Below are positions 1 through 6,964 of a stretch of DNA of 26,263 nucleotides, one piece after another. The notes beneath the pieces were generated by a model. It was not told the DNA's origin and did no database searches. It saw only the letters and a list, made by a program, of their open reading frames with translations. The first letter of the stretch is position 1. Every line of letters starts with the position of its first letter. Made by a program: the position numbers and the translations under genes. Source of the DNA: Bacteroidota bacterium (GTDB lineage: Bacteria; Bacteroidota; Bacteroidia; Chitinophagales; UBA2359); contig JAHDGP010000018.1 of the NCBI GenBank assembly GCA_020627525.1, positions 1 through 26,263 of the forward strand. Reading direction: 5' to 3'.

Positions 1-73
1 CGAACAAATGTTATTTATAAGAAACGATTTTATCCTTAACTAAACAACATTGATTGACGCATTCTCGCATTAT

Positions 74-103
74 ATTGAATCATTAATCAAATTGAATCAT
101 TAA
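74..103. repeat. 13-bp direct repeat in the 3' flank of the DUF445 gene
   Basis: ATTGAATCATTAA occurs at 74-86 and again at 91-103, a 17-base period. It lies just downstream of the stop codon of the minus-strand DUF445 gene. No hairpin or U-tract accompanies it, so I do not call it a terminator. It may be simple AT-rich duplication with no function. Confidence 0.5.
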
Positions 104-112
104 AGCATTGTT

Positions 113-742
113 CTAAGCAATCAAATTCATCTGAATAATCATCATCACCATTTGAATAACACCTACCAGAAAACCAATTACAAAACCGATTTTTTCAATG
201 AAGCCCAATTCTTTTTTGAGGATACTCATCAATAATTCCTCCAAACGCTCCGTCGAAAAACCGTTTACTTTTTCAGAGACAATCGCTTCAATATCCAGAT
301 GCTCATCCAAACCATTCACATAGCGACCAATCATTTTGGGAGCCATATCGTCGATTTCGAGCATCACTTCCTCTTTAATACCAGTTTTCATTTCACTGGT
401 CAAGAAAAAATTAATAATGGGATATTTTTCGGGAAGCCTTTCATTGAGGTAACCCGTAATTTTTTGGTCAGCCGTCTTCGTAATCAGGTCAATCTGATTA
501 GGACTAGTCAATCGCTCCTTCAACTCATCCGTTGAAAAAAGCTCATTGGCTACCATCTTACCAAGCTTTACAGCTAAGTCTTTTTGACGCTTTGGAAAAA
601 CACCCTGTATCGTCCACAGCCCCAATATTTTTTTAGGTTCCTTAGGATGAAAAAGCATTTTAACAGCTAAAAAATTGGTAAACCAACCAATAACCGCTCC
701 GATGACAGGGAGCGAAAAGAGAATTAAATATTTTGCGATCAA
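113..742 (-). CDS. DUF445 family membrane protein
   Basis: A 209-residue protein of the DUF445 (YheB-like) family, whose molecular role is not established. What is seen: an N-terminal hydrophobic segment (about residues 5-25) running into the family-typical GAVIGWFTNFLAVKMLF stretch, then HPKEPKKILGLWTIQGVFPKR, an amphipathic helical middle, and a second hydrophobic segment at the C-terminus (about 184-207). This gives a hairpin-like protein anchored at both ends. The chosen start is TTG at 742-740: the next Met (residue 29) would remove the conserved first membrane segment. It lies 76 bases downstream of the L,D-transpeptidase gene on the same strand and is probably co-transcribed with it, which suggests but does not prove an envelope role. 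The family assignment is fairly secure. Confidence 0.85.
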   Translation of the reverse strand: MIAKYLILFSLPVIGAVIGWFTNFLAVKMLFHPKEPKKILGLWTIQGVFPKRQKDLAVKLGKMVANELFSTDELKERLTSPNQIDLITKTADQKITGYLNERLPEKYPIINFFLTSEMKTGIKEEVMLEIDDMAPKMIGRYVNGLDEHLDIEAIVSEKVNGFSTERLEELLMSILKKELGFIEKIGFVIGFLVGVIQMVMMIIQMNLIA

Positions 743-818
743 TTCAGGAATATTGTTTAGTTGGTTAACGCTAAAAACGACCGTTCTGGTTCAATTAAAT
801 GAGAATAATAACAAAACT

Positions 819-2498
819 TTATCCTTTCAGCTTTGCCAACTGCTTCTTATCGTGACCATACAAATCATTCCACATATAAAAACGTCCTTGATCATCCACC
901 TTAGCAGTCAGATAATAAATATAAACAGGAATGTCTTTGTCTAAATTAACCCTTCTCTCGCTAGAGCGACCCATAGCCGACTTGATTCGATCAATATTCC
1001 AATCAGGATCATTCAACAAAATTTTAGCCATTTCAGCAGGCTTTTGAACACGCACACAGCCCGAGCTCATTGATCTGAAACTATTGTAAAAATATTTTTT
1101 ATCAGGCGTATCGTGAAGGTAAACAGCGTATTTGTTTGGGAACATAAATTTCACATCTCCCAAACTATTTTGCTTTGTAGGCTTTTGTTTAAAACTATAA
1201 TCTTTCCAATTCTTTTTTGCCTTTTCCCAATCAACACTATACGGGTCTTTGATACGCTCCCCCTTGTAATAACACATTACATCCCCAACATAAAGCAATC
1301 CAGGATTGATATTCAACCACTCCAAAACTTCAGCACGAGCAATGCTCTGAGGCAAATTCCAAATCGGACTGAAAACCAAATGCGTCATAGGAACCGTGAA
1401 AATAGGTGTTTTCTTTTTCACATCTCCCACAATCGAACGAGTACCCAAAACCTCCTTATCTCCCTCAACAACACTCACCCAAAACTGAGGCACATTTACA
1501 AATACATATTTTGGTCCCAACTCATTAGGAAGCCAACGCATACGTTCTAAATTCAATTCTATTTTAGGAATAATTTCTGATAATGGAGTATTGAGTTTTT
1601 CCAACATTTTTTTATTGGGCTTGCCAGTTGCTTCTAACTCATAGCGTTCTTGAAAACTCTTAACTGCCAGTTCTAACTTTTCATCGAAAGCCACCTGACC
1701 AGTAACTTTGCTTTTGTAATCACCTGTTAAAGAGAGGTGTTTTGCCAAGTTGGTAGAAGCCTCATTGGCTTCCCCTTTTTTCAAGCCTTTACCCGTAGCC
1801 TTTGGCAATCCACCAGCATTTTGAGCAGATCGGTAATCAGCCAATTTTTTGTTCAATGCCTGATAACCTATAAACCGTGAAGGAGTAGCATCTACAGTTT
1901 TAGAGAGTGCATTTTCGAAATTATTATTTTTCACAGCCTCCGCAAGAGAAACACCAGAAGCACTAACTTTCTTTTCGGGATAATCCCAGCCATGCTTAAA
2001 GCTATTCCCTGCCTTTTGACCATTTATATAAGACAAAGCAGAAGAAGTCAACATTAAATCCAAATCGATTTTACTCAATATAAGCTGTTCGTCTTTGAAC
2101 TTTTTTTGTGAATAAATTTGATTGAATAATGTATCAATCATAGCGATAGGGAAAGCATCAGGGTTGATGCCTTTAGATTCCGAGTTTTTAAGGGCTTTTA
2201 TCAATACAGGAATTTGCGAAGAATGTTTATTGCTATTCTCAGATTGCCACAACAACTTGTTATCATTGGAGGCATAAGTATCAATCGTTTGTGTCTTTAT
2301 CTGCTCAGGATTAGGACTGTTTATTTTCATTAAAAATCCTACAGAATGAATTTTAGTAGAAATAAAATCGCAAACGTAATGAGGATTCTCTTTTTGTTCT
2401 TTTTGAATAGCATTTGTTGTTTCTCCAACCTGATCACAAGCAGTAAAAACCAATGCAATAGACAGAAAAACAATTGTTAGAGGGCGAAGTAGTGTCAT
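819..2498 (-). CDS. L,D-transpeptidase, YcbB/LdtD-like lipoprotein (YkuD domain)
   Basis: A 559-residue periplasmic peptidoglycan cross-linking enzyme. Family members form 3-3 cross-links between meso-diaminopimelate residues, or attach proteins to the wall. The N-terminus is a lipoprotein signal ending in a lipobox with Cys21 (VFTAC). Residues about 40-230 resemble the helical scaffold domain of YcbB-type enzymes. Residues about 241-303 look like a peptidoglycan-binding domain (VTGQVAFDEKLELAVKSFQ). The YkuD catalytic domain covers about 330-500, with the active-site set His462 (LHDTP) and Cys481 in SSGCVR. Length and domain order match LdtD/YcbB rather than the short YkuD enzymes. The ATG at 2496-2498 is the only start that leaves a proper lipoprotein signal. 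DUF445 follows 76 bases downstream on the same strand. All catalytic residues appear intact. Confidence 0.93.
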   Translation of the reverse strand: MTLLRPLTIVFLSIALVFTACDQVGETTNAIQKEQKENPHYVCDFISTKIHSVGFLMKINSPNPEQIKTQTIDTYASNDNKLLWQSENSNKHSSQIPVLIKALKNSESKGINPDAFPIAMIDTLFNQIYSQKKFKDEQLILSKIDLDLMLTSSALSYINGQKAGNSFKHGWDYPEKKVSASGVSLAEAVKNNNFENALSKTVDATPSRFIGYQALNKKLADYRSAQNAGGLPKATGKGLKKGEANEASTNLAKHLSLTGDYKSKVTGQVAFDEKLELAVKSFQERYELEATGKPNKKMLEKLNTPLSEIIPKIELNLERMRWLPNELGPKYVFVNVPQFWVSVVEGDKEVLGTRSIVGDVKKKTPIFTVPMTHLVFSPIWNLPQSIARAEVLEWLNINPGLLYVGDVMCYYKGERIKDPYSVDWEKAKKNWKDYSFKQKPTKQNSLGDVKFMFPNKYAVYLHDTPDKKYFYNSFRSMSSGCVRVQKPAEMAKILLNDPDWNIDRIKSAMGRSSERRVNLDKDIPVYIYYLTAKVDDQGRFYMWNDLYGHDKKQLAKLKG

Positions 2499-2528
2499 TT
2501 CGTTGTAGTTGTTAGGTTATATTATCCC

Positions 2529-2536
2529 CAAAAATA
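2529..2536 (-). promoter_or_regulatory. Candidate -7 promoter element for the L,D-transpeptidase gene
   Basis: The minus strand reads TATTTTTG, an exact match to the Bacteroidota -7 consensus TAnnTTTG, 30 bases before the transpeptidase ATG. No clear -33 TTG is seen at the usual distance; the upstream position is occupied by the hairpin at 2559-2578. A single 6-of-6 match in AT-rich DNA can arise by chance, so confidence is low. Confidence 0.35.
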
Positions 2537-2558
2537 ACGGTTTTTTCCATATTTGTAT

Positions 2559-2606
2559 AGCCGCAATGCTTTGCGGCTCGTAGAGTCGCAATGCTTTGCA
2601 ACTCTA
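2559..2606. repeat. Two tandem hairpins sharing the core GCAATGCTTTGC
   Basis: Hairpin 1 (2559-2578) is a perfect 8-bp stem, AGCCGCAA / TTGCGGCT, with loop TGCT. Hairpin 2 (2581-2606) is an 11-bp stem with one mismatch, TAGAGTCGCAA / TTGCAACTCTA, and the same TGCT loop. Both contain the 12-base core GCAATGCTTTGC. The pair begins 3 bases after the stop codon of the small minus-strand gene and ends just upstream of the transpeptidase promoter region. It could stop or stabilise the upstream transcript, although no long U-tract follows. It also looks like the short palindromic dispersed repeats of the GTAGAGxCGCAATG type that I recall from Bacteroidota and cyanobacteria. Confidence 0.8.
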
Positions 2607-2609
2607 GCC

Positions 2610-2972
2610 CTACTCCCTCTTCAATTTCTCAATCCGCTTATTAATTTTTCTCAATTCCTTAAAACAACGAATATTCAAACCCGTAACGCCAGGAATCGGG
2701 ATAAAACCAGCAATACGATCTGCCATTTTCACATCTGTATCAATACCGTATTTTGCAATGGTCTGACTAATGAAATATTCAATAATTTCTTCAACAATAA
2801 TAGAACCACCAAGCGTTTGAAACATTGTAAACGTCTCTGGCACTGTCATCATCAAATCAATACCACCCGAAACCGCCATTACTTTGTAAAGTGCCATCTT
2901 TTTTTTCTCCAAATATTCAATTGAGTTAATATCTTCAATTTCAGAATACTGGGTATTTTTAACCTGTGTCAT
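2610..2972 (-). CDS. Small unrecognised protein
   Basis: I do not recognise this family. The predicted product is 120 residues. It is helical and mixed: an acidic, charged first third (QYSEIEDINSIEYLEKKK), a moderately hydrophobic middle with MAVSGGIDLMMTVPETF, a GFIPIPGVTGLNI segment at about residues 85-98, and a very basic tail (KELRKINKRIEKLKRE). There is no signal peptide and no certain membrane helix. The start is placed at the ATG (2970-2972). A TTG 24 bases upstream (2996-2994) would add eight residues and cannot be excluded. Two tandem hairpins follow the stop codon immediately. The gene is divergent from the kelch gene at 3205, across an interval holding duplicated 25-bp elements. 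Coding status rests on the long clean frame and its position. Confidence 0.65.
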   Translation of the reverse strand: MTQVKNTQYSEIEDINSIEYLEKKKMALYKVMAVSGGIDLMMTVPETFTMFQTLGGSIIVEEIIEYFISQTIAKYGIDTDVKMADRIAGFIPIPGVTGLNIRCFKELRKINKRIEKLKRE

Positions 2973-3030
2973 AGTAATATTTAGTTTATATTGCAAAAAA
3001 ACAGTATGTATTAAAACGGGTATGACTTTT

Positions 3031-3160
3031 TTTGGTTTGCTTTTTGTAAGTCATCACTTCACTAAATTACTTTTTATTTTTCAAAAAATTGTAAATCAAT
3101 CACTTATCAATGTTTTGAATTCTTTGGACTGATTCTTGTAAGTCATCACTTCACTAAATT
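3031..3160. repeat. Duplicated element with a 25-bp exact core, 92-bp period
   Basis: A 25-base sequence beginning TTGTAAGTCATCACTTC is present identically at 3044-3068 and 3136-3160. Similarity continues 13 bases upstream in each copy with mismatches (TTTGG at 3031 and at 3123), making a roughly 38-base imperfect repeat. The two copies lie in the divergent interval between the small minus-strand gene and the secreted kelch gene. The second copy ends 44 bases before the kelch ATG. The arrangement is compatible with paired regulator sites, but no regulator can be named. Confidence 0.75.
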
Positions 3161-3204
3161 CCGTAGAAAATTATTTTCATTAATTTTACCGCAAACTTCA
3201 TAAT

Positions 3205-4557
3205 ATGAAAATATCCAAAGCGTACTTTGTTTTGACGTTACTTTGTTGGTCCTTAGTCACCTATTCACAGCAATATTGGAGCCATAAATTGTTGCCACCT
3301 ATGCCAATGCCAATAAGCAACAATTCTGTAACAGCAGCAACCATCAATGAAGTTCCACATGTTTTTTCATTTGGAGGGATAGATACTTCAAAAATTTACG
3401 CTGGAATAAGTAATAAAAGCTTTAAGTTCAATACCGAAACAGGCGTTTGGGATACCATCCCCGATTTACCACTTGATAGAACAGTCATTGCCGCAGGAGC
3501 AAATACAATCAATAACAAAATTTACTTTATTGGCGGATATTCTGTTTTTTCATCTGGCAATGAATTGTCCTCAAGCAAATTGCTGATTTACGATCCTGAA
3601 ACAGAAGAATACACCAAAGAAAACATTCCCAAAGCAATAGACGATCACATCCAAGCAGTATGGCGAGATAGCCTAATCTACGTTGTAACAGGCTGGAGCA
3701 ACTCAAACAATGTTGTCAATACCCAAATTTATGATACCTACACAAATGAATGGTTGACAGGAACACCCGTTCCCAATGAAACAAGCTACAAAGTATTTGG
3801 AGGCTCAGGGGCAATTGTGGAAGATACCATATACTATGCTGGAGGCGCAGCATATTTTACAACAGACAATGTCGAACCTTTCAGACTTGTACCGTTTTTG
3901 AGGAAAGGGGTTATCAATCCTGAAAATCCCGCTGAAATAGAGTGGAGTATTGTTGAAGATTCATTGGCTTTGGGTTACCGAATGGCTTGCTTTGCCATTG
4001 ATCATAAAATTCATTGGCTGGGAGGCGGTCAGACTGCCTATAATTATGATGGCATTGCCTACAATGGAACAGGAGGCGTTGCAGCAACTGACAGAATTTT
4101 GACTTTAGATACCCAAACAGGTGAATTGACAGAAAGCTTTGGCGATATTCCTTTGGTGATGGATTTGAGAGGCGTGGCAGAAATTACCAAAAACAAATTC
4201 ATCATTGCGGGTGGAATGGTGGAAAACCAACAAGTAACGGATCAGGTTTTTTCGATAGAGTGGGTCGATGAATCCATTGATACAATGATGGTTGATACTT
4301 CAACAGCCATTTTAGAAACTTTACCATTAGAAGTAGAGGTAGAATTGAACCAAAATCAAATAAATATCAAACCAAACGATTTTGAACAGAAGCTAAAAAT
4401 CCAACTCTTCGATTATACTGGAAAACTTGTTTTAGAAACAGAAGCAAGTGGAGCGCAAAATATTCCAATTGCGCATTTGCCAAAAGGCAATTATCTAATT
4501 CAGGTAATAGGAGCAAATCAGAAAAGGTTGGTGAAAAAAATGACATTGAATTTTTGA
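3205..4557 (+). CDS. Secreted kelch-type beta-propeller protein with T9SS type A sorting domain
   Basis: A 450-residue exported protein. Residues 1-21 form a signal peptide (hydrophobic core YFVLTLLCWSLV). Residues about 25-350 contain repeated kelch-like blades: VFSFGGIDTS, IYFIGGYSVF, IYVVTGWSN, IYYAGGAAYF, HWLGGGQTAY and FIIAGGMVEN each sit at the strand-GG-strand position. This is the pattern of Kelch and sialic-acid mutarotase (NanM-like) propellers; I cannot tell whether it is an enzyme or a binding protein. Residues about 375-450 match the type A sorting domain (KIQLFDYTGKLVLE, then LPKGNYLIQVI and a basic end), which directs export through the type IX system encoded at 5914-11862. The permease gene starts 65 bases downstream on the same strand. 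The ATG at 3205 gives a good signal peptide. Confidence 0.85.
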   Translation: MKISKAYFVLTLLCWSLVTYSQQYWSHKLLPPMPMPISNNSVTAATINEVPHVFSFGGIDTSKIYAGISNKSFKFNTETGVWDTIPDLPLDRTVIAAGANTINNKIYFIGGYSVFSSGNELSSSKLLIYDPETEEYTKENIPKAIDDHIQAVWRDSLIYVVTGWSNSNNVVNTQIYDTYTNEWLTGTPVPNETSYKVFGGSGAIVEDTIYYAGGAAYFTTDNVEPFRLVPFLRKGVINPENPAEIEWSIVEDSLALGYRMACFAIDHKIHWLGGGQTAYNYDGIAYNGTGGVAATDRILTLDTQTGELTESFGDIPLVMDLRGVAEITKNKFIIAGGMVENQQVTDQVFSIEWVDESIDTMMVDTSTAILETLPLEVEVELNQNQINIKPNDFEQKLKIQLFDYTGKLVLETEASGAQNIPIAHLPKGNYLIQVIGANQKRLVKKMTLNF

Positions 4558-4622
4558 CAGGACAAAAGAAACTGATTTGTTTCAAATTTGTATAACTTGC
4601 AAATACTAAAATTTTAATCAAT

Positions 4623-5837
4623 TTGAACTTACCATTTAATATAGCAAGGCGGTATTTATTCGCTAAAAAATCTACCAATGCCATAAACATCATTTCATTG
4701 ATTTCGGCAATAGGAATGTGCTTTGGTACACTTGCGTTGATTTTGGTTTTAAGTGTTTTCAATGGCTTTGAAGGATTGGTTACTTCCCTCTACAACACAT
4801 TTAACCCCGATTTGAAGGTTGTTCCAGCAGAAGGCAAGGTCTTTGTGCCAACTGAGGCGCAATTGGCTGAAATTACCTCCTTAGAGGGTGTTACGGGTGT
4901 TTCTAAAGTTTTAGAGGATTTTGCTTTGCTCCAATACGATGAAAAATACCATCAATGCAGAGTAAAAGCAATAGACGAAAATTTTATTAAAATAAATACC
5001 ATTTCTGATACCGCAATGATTCGGGGAGACTTTGATGTTGTAAAGTCAAATGCTGTTTTGGGCTATGGCGTGGAAAGAGCCTTGCGGGTTGATCTGTATG
5101 ATTCTTTTGAAAAATTAAAAATATATCTTCCCAAAAGAAAAAGTAAATTTACTATAAACCCCGAAAATGCTTTTAATACCGAACTGGTCAATCCTGTAGG
5201 AACTTTTTCAATCCAAGAAGAATTTGATCGTGAATACATTTTTGTTACGCTTGAATTGTTCCAAGAAATGTTTCAATACAGCGACGGAGAAGTTAGTCAG
5301 CTGGAAATAGGCTTTACTCCCGACGCAGATCATTCTGCGGTGCAAAGTAAAATAGAAAAAATACTAGGGGCAGGTTTCAGTGTGAAAAACCGTTTTCAAC
5401 AAGATGCGAATTTGTACAAGGTAATGAAAACAGAAAAGTTGGTTGTCTTTCTTATTTTGACATTGATTTTGATTGTTGCCTCTTTCAACATTGTTGGATC
5501 ATTGTCGATGTTGGTGATCGAAAAAACAAAAGATATTTCTATTTTGAAATCAATGGGTGCAGACAAATCATTGATCAGAAATATCTTTTTGTATGAAGGC
5601 TTTTTACTTTCTTTTTTGGGTGGATTGATTGGTTTGATCCTGGCATTTATATTTTGTTTTATCCAACAAAAGTTTAAAGTCATTCCGCTCTATGGCAATT
5701 CTCTTTTGATAGATGCCTATCCAGTAAAAATGCAAGCAATGGATTTTGTAGCAACACTGATTGTAATCATTTTAATTACCGTTGCGGCATCTTACATACC
5801 AGCCCAGAAAGCTGCCAATCAGACGGAAATATTGTAG
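4623..5837 (+). CDS. LolE/LolC-like ABC transporter permease (FtsX domain)
   Basis: A 404-residue inner-membrane permease of the lipoprotein-releasing LolC/E type. These proteins work with a LolD ATPase to extract lipoproteins from the inner membrane; no ATPase gene is in the window. The N-terminus NLPFNIARRYLFAKKSTNAI followed by a membrane helix (about 22-47) and SVFNGFEG is characteristic. A large periplasmic MacB-like domain covers about 50-265. The FtsX domain (about 270-400) has three helices and the typical EKTKDISILKSMGA loop. The start is TTG at 4623-4625: it gives the family-standard N-terminus, no in-frame ATG exists upstream before a stop at 4593-4595, and the next Met would fall inside the first membrane helix. 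It converges on gldN across a bidirectional terminator. Confidence 0.88.
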   Translation: MNLPFNIARRYLFAKKSTNAINIISLISAIGMCFGTLALILVLSVFNGFEGLVTSLYNTFNPDLKVVPAEGKVFVPTEAQLAEITSLEGVTGVSKVLEDFALLQYDEKYHQCRVKAIDENFIKINTISDTAMIRGDFDVVKSNAVLGYGVERALRVDLYDSFEKLKIYLPKRKSKFTINPENAFNTELVNPVGTFSIQEEFDREYIFVTLELFQEMFQYSDGEVSQLEIGFTPDADHSAVQSKIEKILGAGFSVKNRFQQDANLYKVMKTEKLVVFLILTLILIVASFNIVGSLSMLVIEKTKDISILKSMGADKSLIRNIFLYEGFLLSFLGGLIGLILAFIFCFIQQKFKVIPLYGNSLLIDAYPVKMQAMDFVATLIVIILITVAASYIPAQKAANQTEIL

Positions 5838-5853
5838 TAAAAAACAAATAAAA

Positions 5854-5883
5854 AAAGGTCAACTCATTGCTGAGCTGACCTTT
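5854..5883. terminator. Bidirectional terminator between the permease gene and gldN
   Basis: The inverted repeat AAAGGTCAACTCA / TGAGCTGACCTTT (13 bp with one mismatch, loop TTGC) is flanked by an A-tract on the left and T-rich sequence on the right. It therefore has the layout of an intrinsic terminator in both directions. It sits 16 bases after the permease stop and 30 bases past the gldN stop, exactly between two convergent genes. Confidence 0.85.
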
Positions 5884-5913
5884 CTAATTATTTTCGGATT
5901 AATATTTTTTATT

Positions 5914-6810
5914 TTAGTAGGACCAGAGATCCACTTCTTGGTTCAGAATCGTTTCGTTGATTCTTTCGCCTTCTTTCAAGGCATCCCTTCCAGTTGCGTA
6001 ATCATTGATTCTTCGATCACGAGGATTAGATTCTTTCATAATGTAGCTGCTAAAGTAACGATCTTCGAATACTTTATGCCAACTCATTTTTATTGCATCA
6101 TTGTAAGGGTTAGTAGCTTCAGCTTTTGCTAAATGTTCTCTGATTTCAGGATAATAAACCCAGAACAATGCCTCTTGACCACGGAAAGAACCATCTTCAT
6201 TGTATACATCTCTAATCGGAGCTAAACCGATGATTCTACAAACCATCATTGAAGTTTCTTCATCAAACAACCAATCTTCTTTCAATCTAAATTTTGTAAA
6301 TGTAGATGGATCAAATTCATTGTAAGTAACTTTTTCTACATAGTCATCTAGCTCATAATCATAAACCTGGCTGGTATCTACACTAGACAAACGCTCTCTA
6401 ATAGCATTTGCGTAAGCTTCATTGTAGAAGTTATCTTGATCAAAGATTCTTACATCAGGGTTGTCTTGAATAATTTTTAAAAGTACACTGATGAAAGGTT
6501 GTTGTGCATTGATAAAAGGAAGATTCATTTTTTCTCTTGTATCAATCACTCTCCAAAGTCTTTTAGACCAAAGAACATCAGCTTCTCTAATGTGATCATA
6601 AGGAAGTGCTATACGCTCTTTTTCAGCTAATTTTTCATAAGCGCCATCTTGTACCAATGCTTCTGGAAATTCAATACCAAAGTCAAGACCTGAACGATCA
6701 TTGTTACTTTCGGTTGGATCATTAGATTCATTGCTCTCTTGTGCTGAAATATTTGCACATAGTGCAAAGCAGCATAAAAAGAAGAAGGCAAATTTACTGA
6801 ACTGTTTCAT
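5914..6810 (-). CDS. gldN: Type IX secretion/gliding protein GldN
   Basis: A 298-residue periplasmic component of the type IX secretion system (PorN in Porphyromonas). GldN/PorN associates with GldK/PorK in the ring under the outer membrane and contacts GldM. It has a cleavable signal peptide (residues 1-23, ending in ANISAQ). The GldN family block starts near residue 75 with ADVLWSKRLWRVIDTREKMN and includes LKEDWLFDEE and VYYPEIREHLAKAEA. The length is normal. It is the last gene of the leftward porP-gldKLMN cluster, 154 bases after gldM. A strong hairpin in that gap may set its expression relative to gldM. The assignment is supported by both sequence and gene order. Confidence 0.95.
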   Translation of the reverse strand: MKQFSKFAFFFLCCFALCANISAQESNESNDPTESNNDRSGLDFGIEFPEALVQDGAYEKLAEKERIALPYDHIREADVLWSKRLWRVIDTREKMNLPFINAQQPFISVLLKIIQDNPDVRIFDQDNFYNEAYANAIRERLSSVDTSQVYDYELDDYVEKVTYNEFDPSTFTKFRLKEDWLFDEETSMMVCRIIGLAPIRDVYNEDGSFRGQEALFWVYYPEIREHLAKAEATNPYNDAIKMSWHKVFEDRYFSSYIMKESNPRDRRINDYATGRDALKEGERINETILNQEVDLWSY

Positions 6811-6917
6811 CGTGATTTAAATTTTTATTTTCTGTTGTTAATTGTTGAACGATGTTTTTTTAAAAAAAAGTATTCGTCAAGTATTAATTAAGATTTAAAT
6901 GATACTTGTAAGTTTAA

Positions 6918-6958
6918 AATACCAGATCAAAGTTAACCATTAACTTTAATCTGGTATT
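6918..6958 (-). terminator. Intercistronic hairpin between gldM and gldN (possible attenuator)
   Basis: On the minus-strand transcript, AATACCAGATTAAAGTTAA pairs with TTAACTTTGATCTGGTATT, a 19-bp stem with one U-G wobble and a 3-base loop. It begins 6 bases after the gldM stop. The bases after it are TTTTAAAC, a weak U-tract, so termination may be partial. It could also protect the 3' end of the upstream message. Confidence 0.75.
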
Positions 6959-6964
6959 AATATA

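Noticed and set aside
1113..1550. 145-codon open frame on plus strand within the transpeptidase
   Set aside because: It overlaps the conserved YkuD domain on the opposite strand, has unusual composition and no recognisable features.
4367..4762. 131-codon minus-strand frame across the kelch 3' end and permease start
   Set aside because: It overlaps two well-supported genes, including the sorting domain and the conserved permease N-terminus, and shows no domain.
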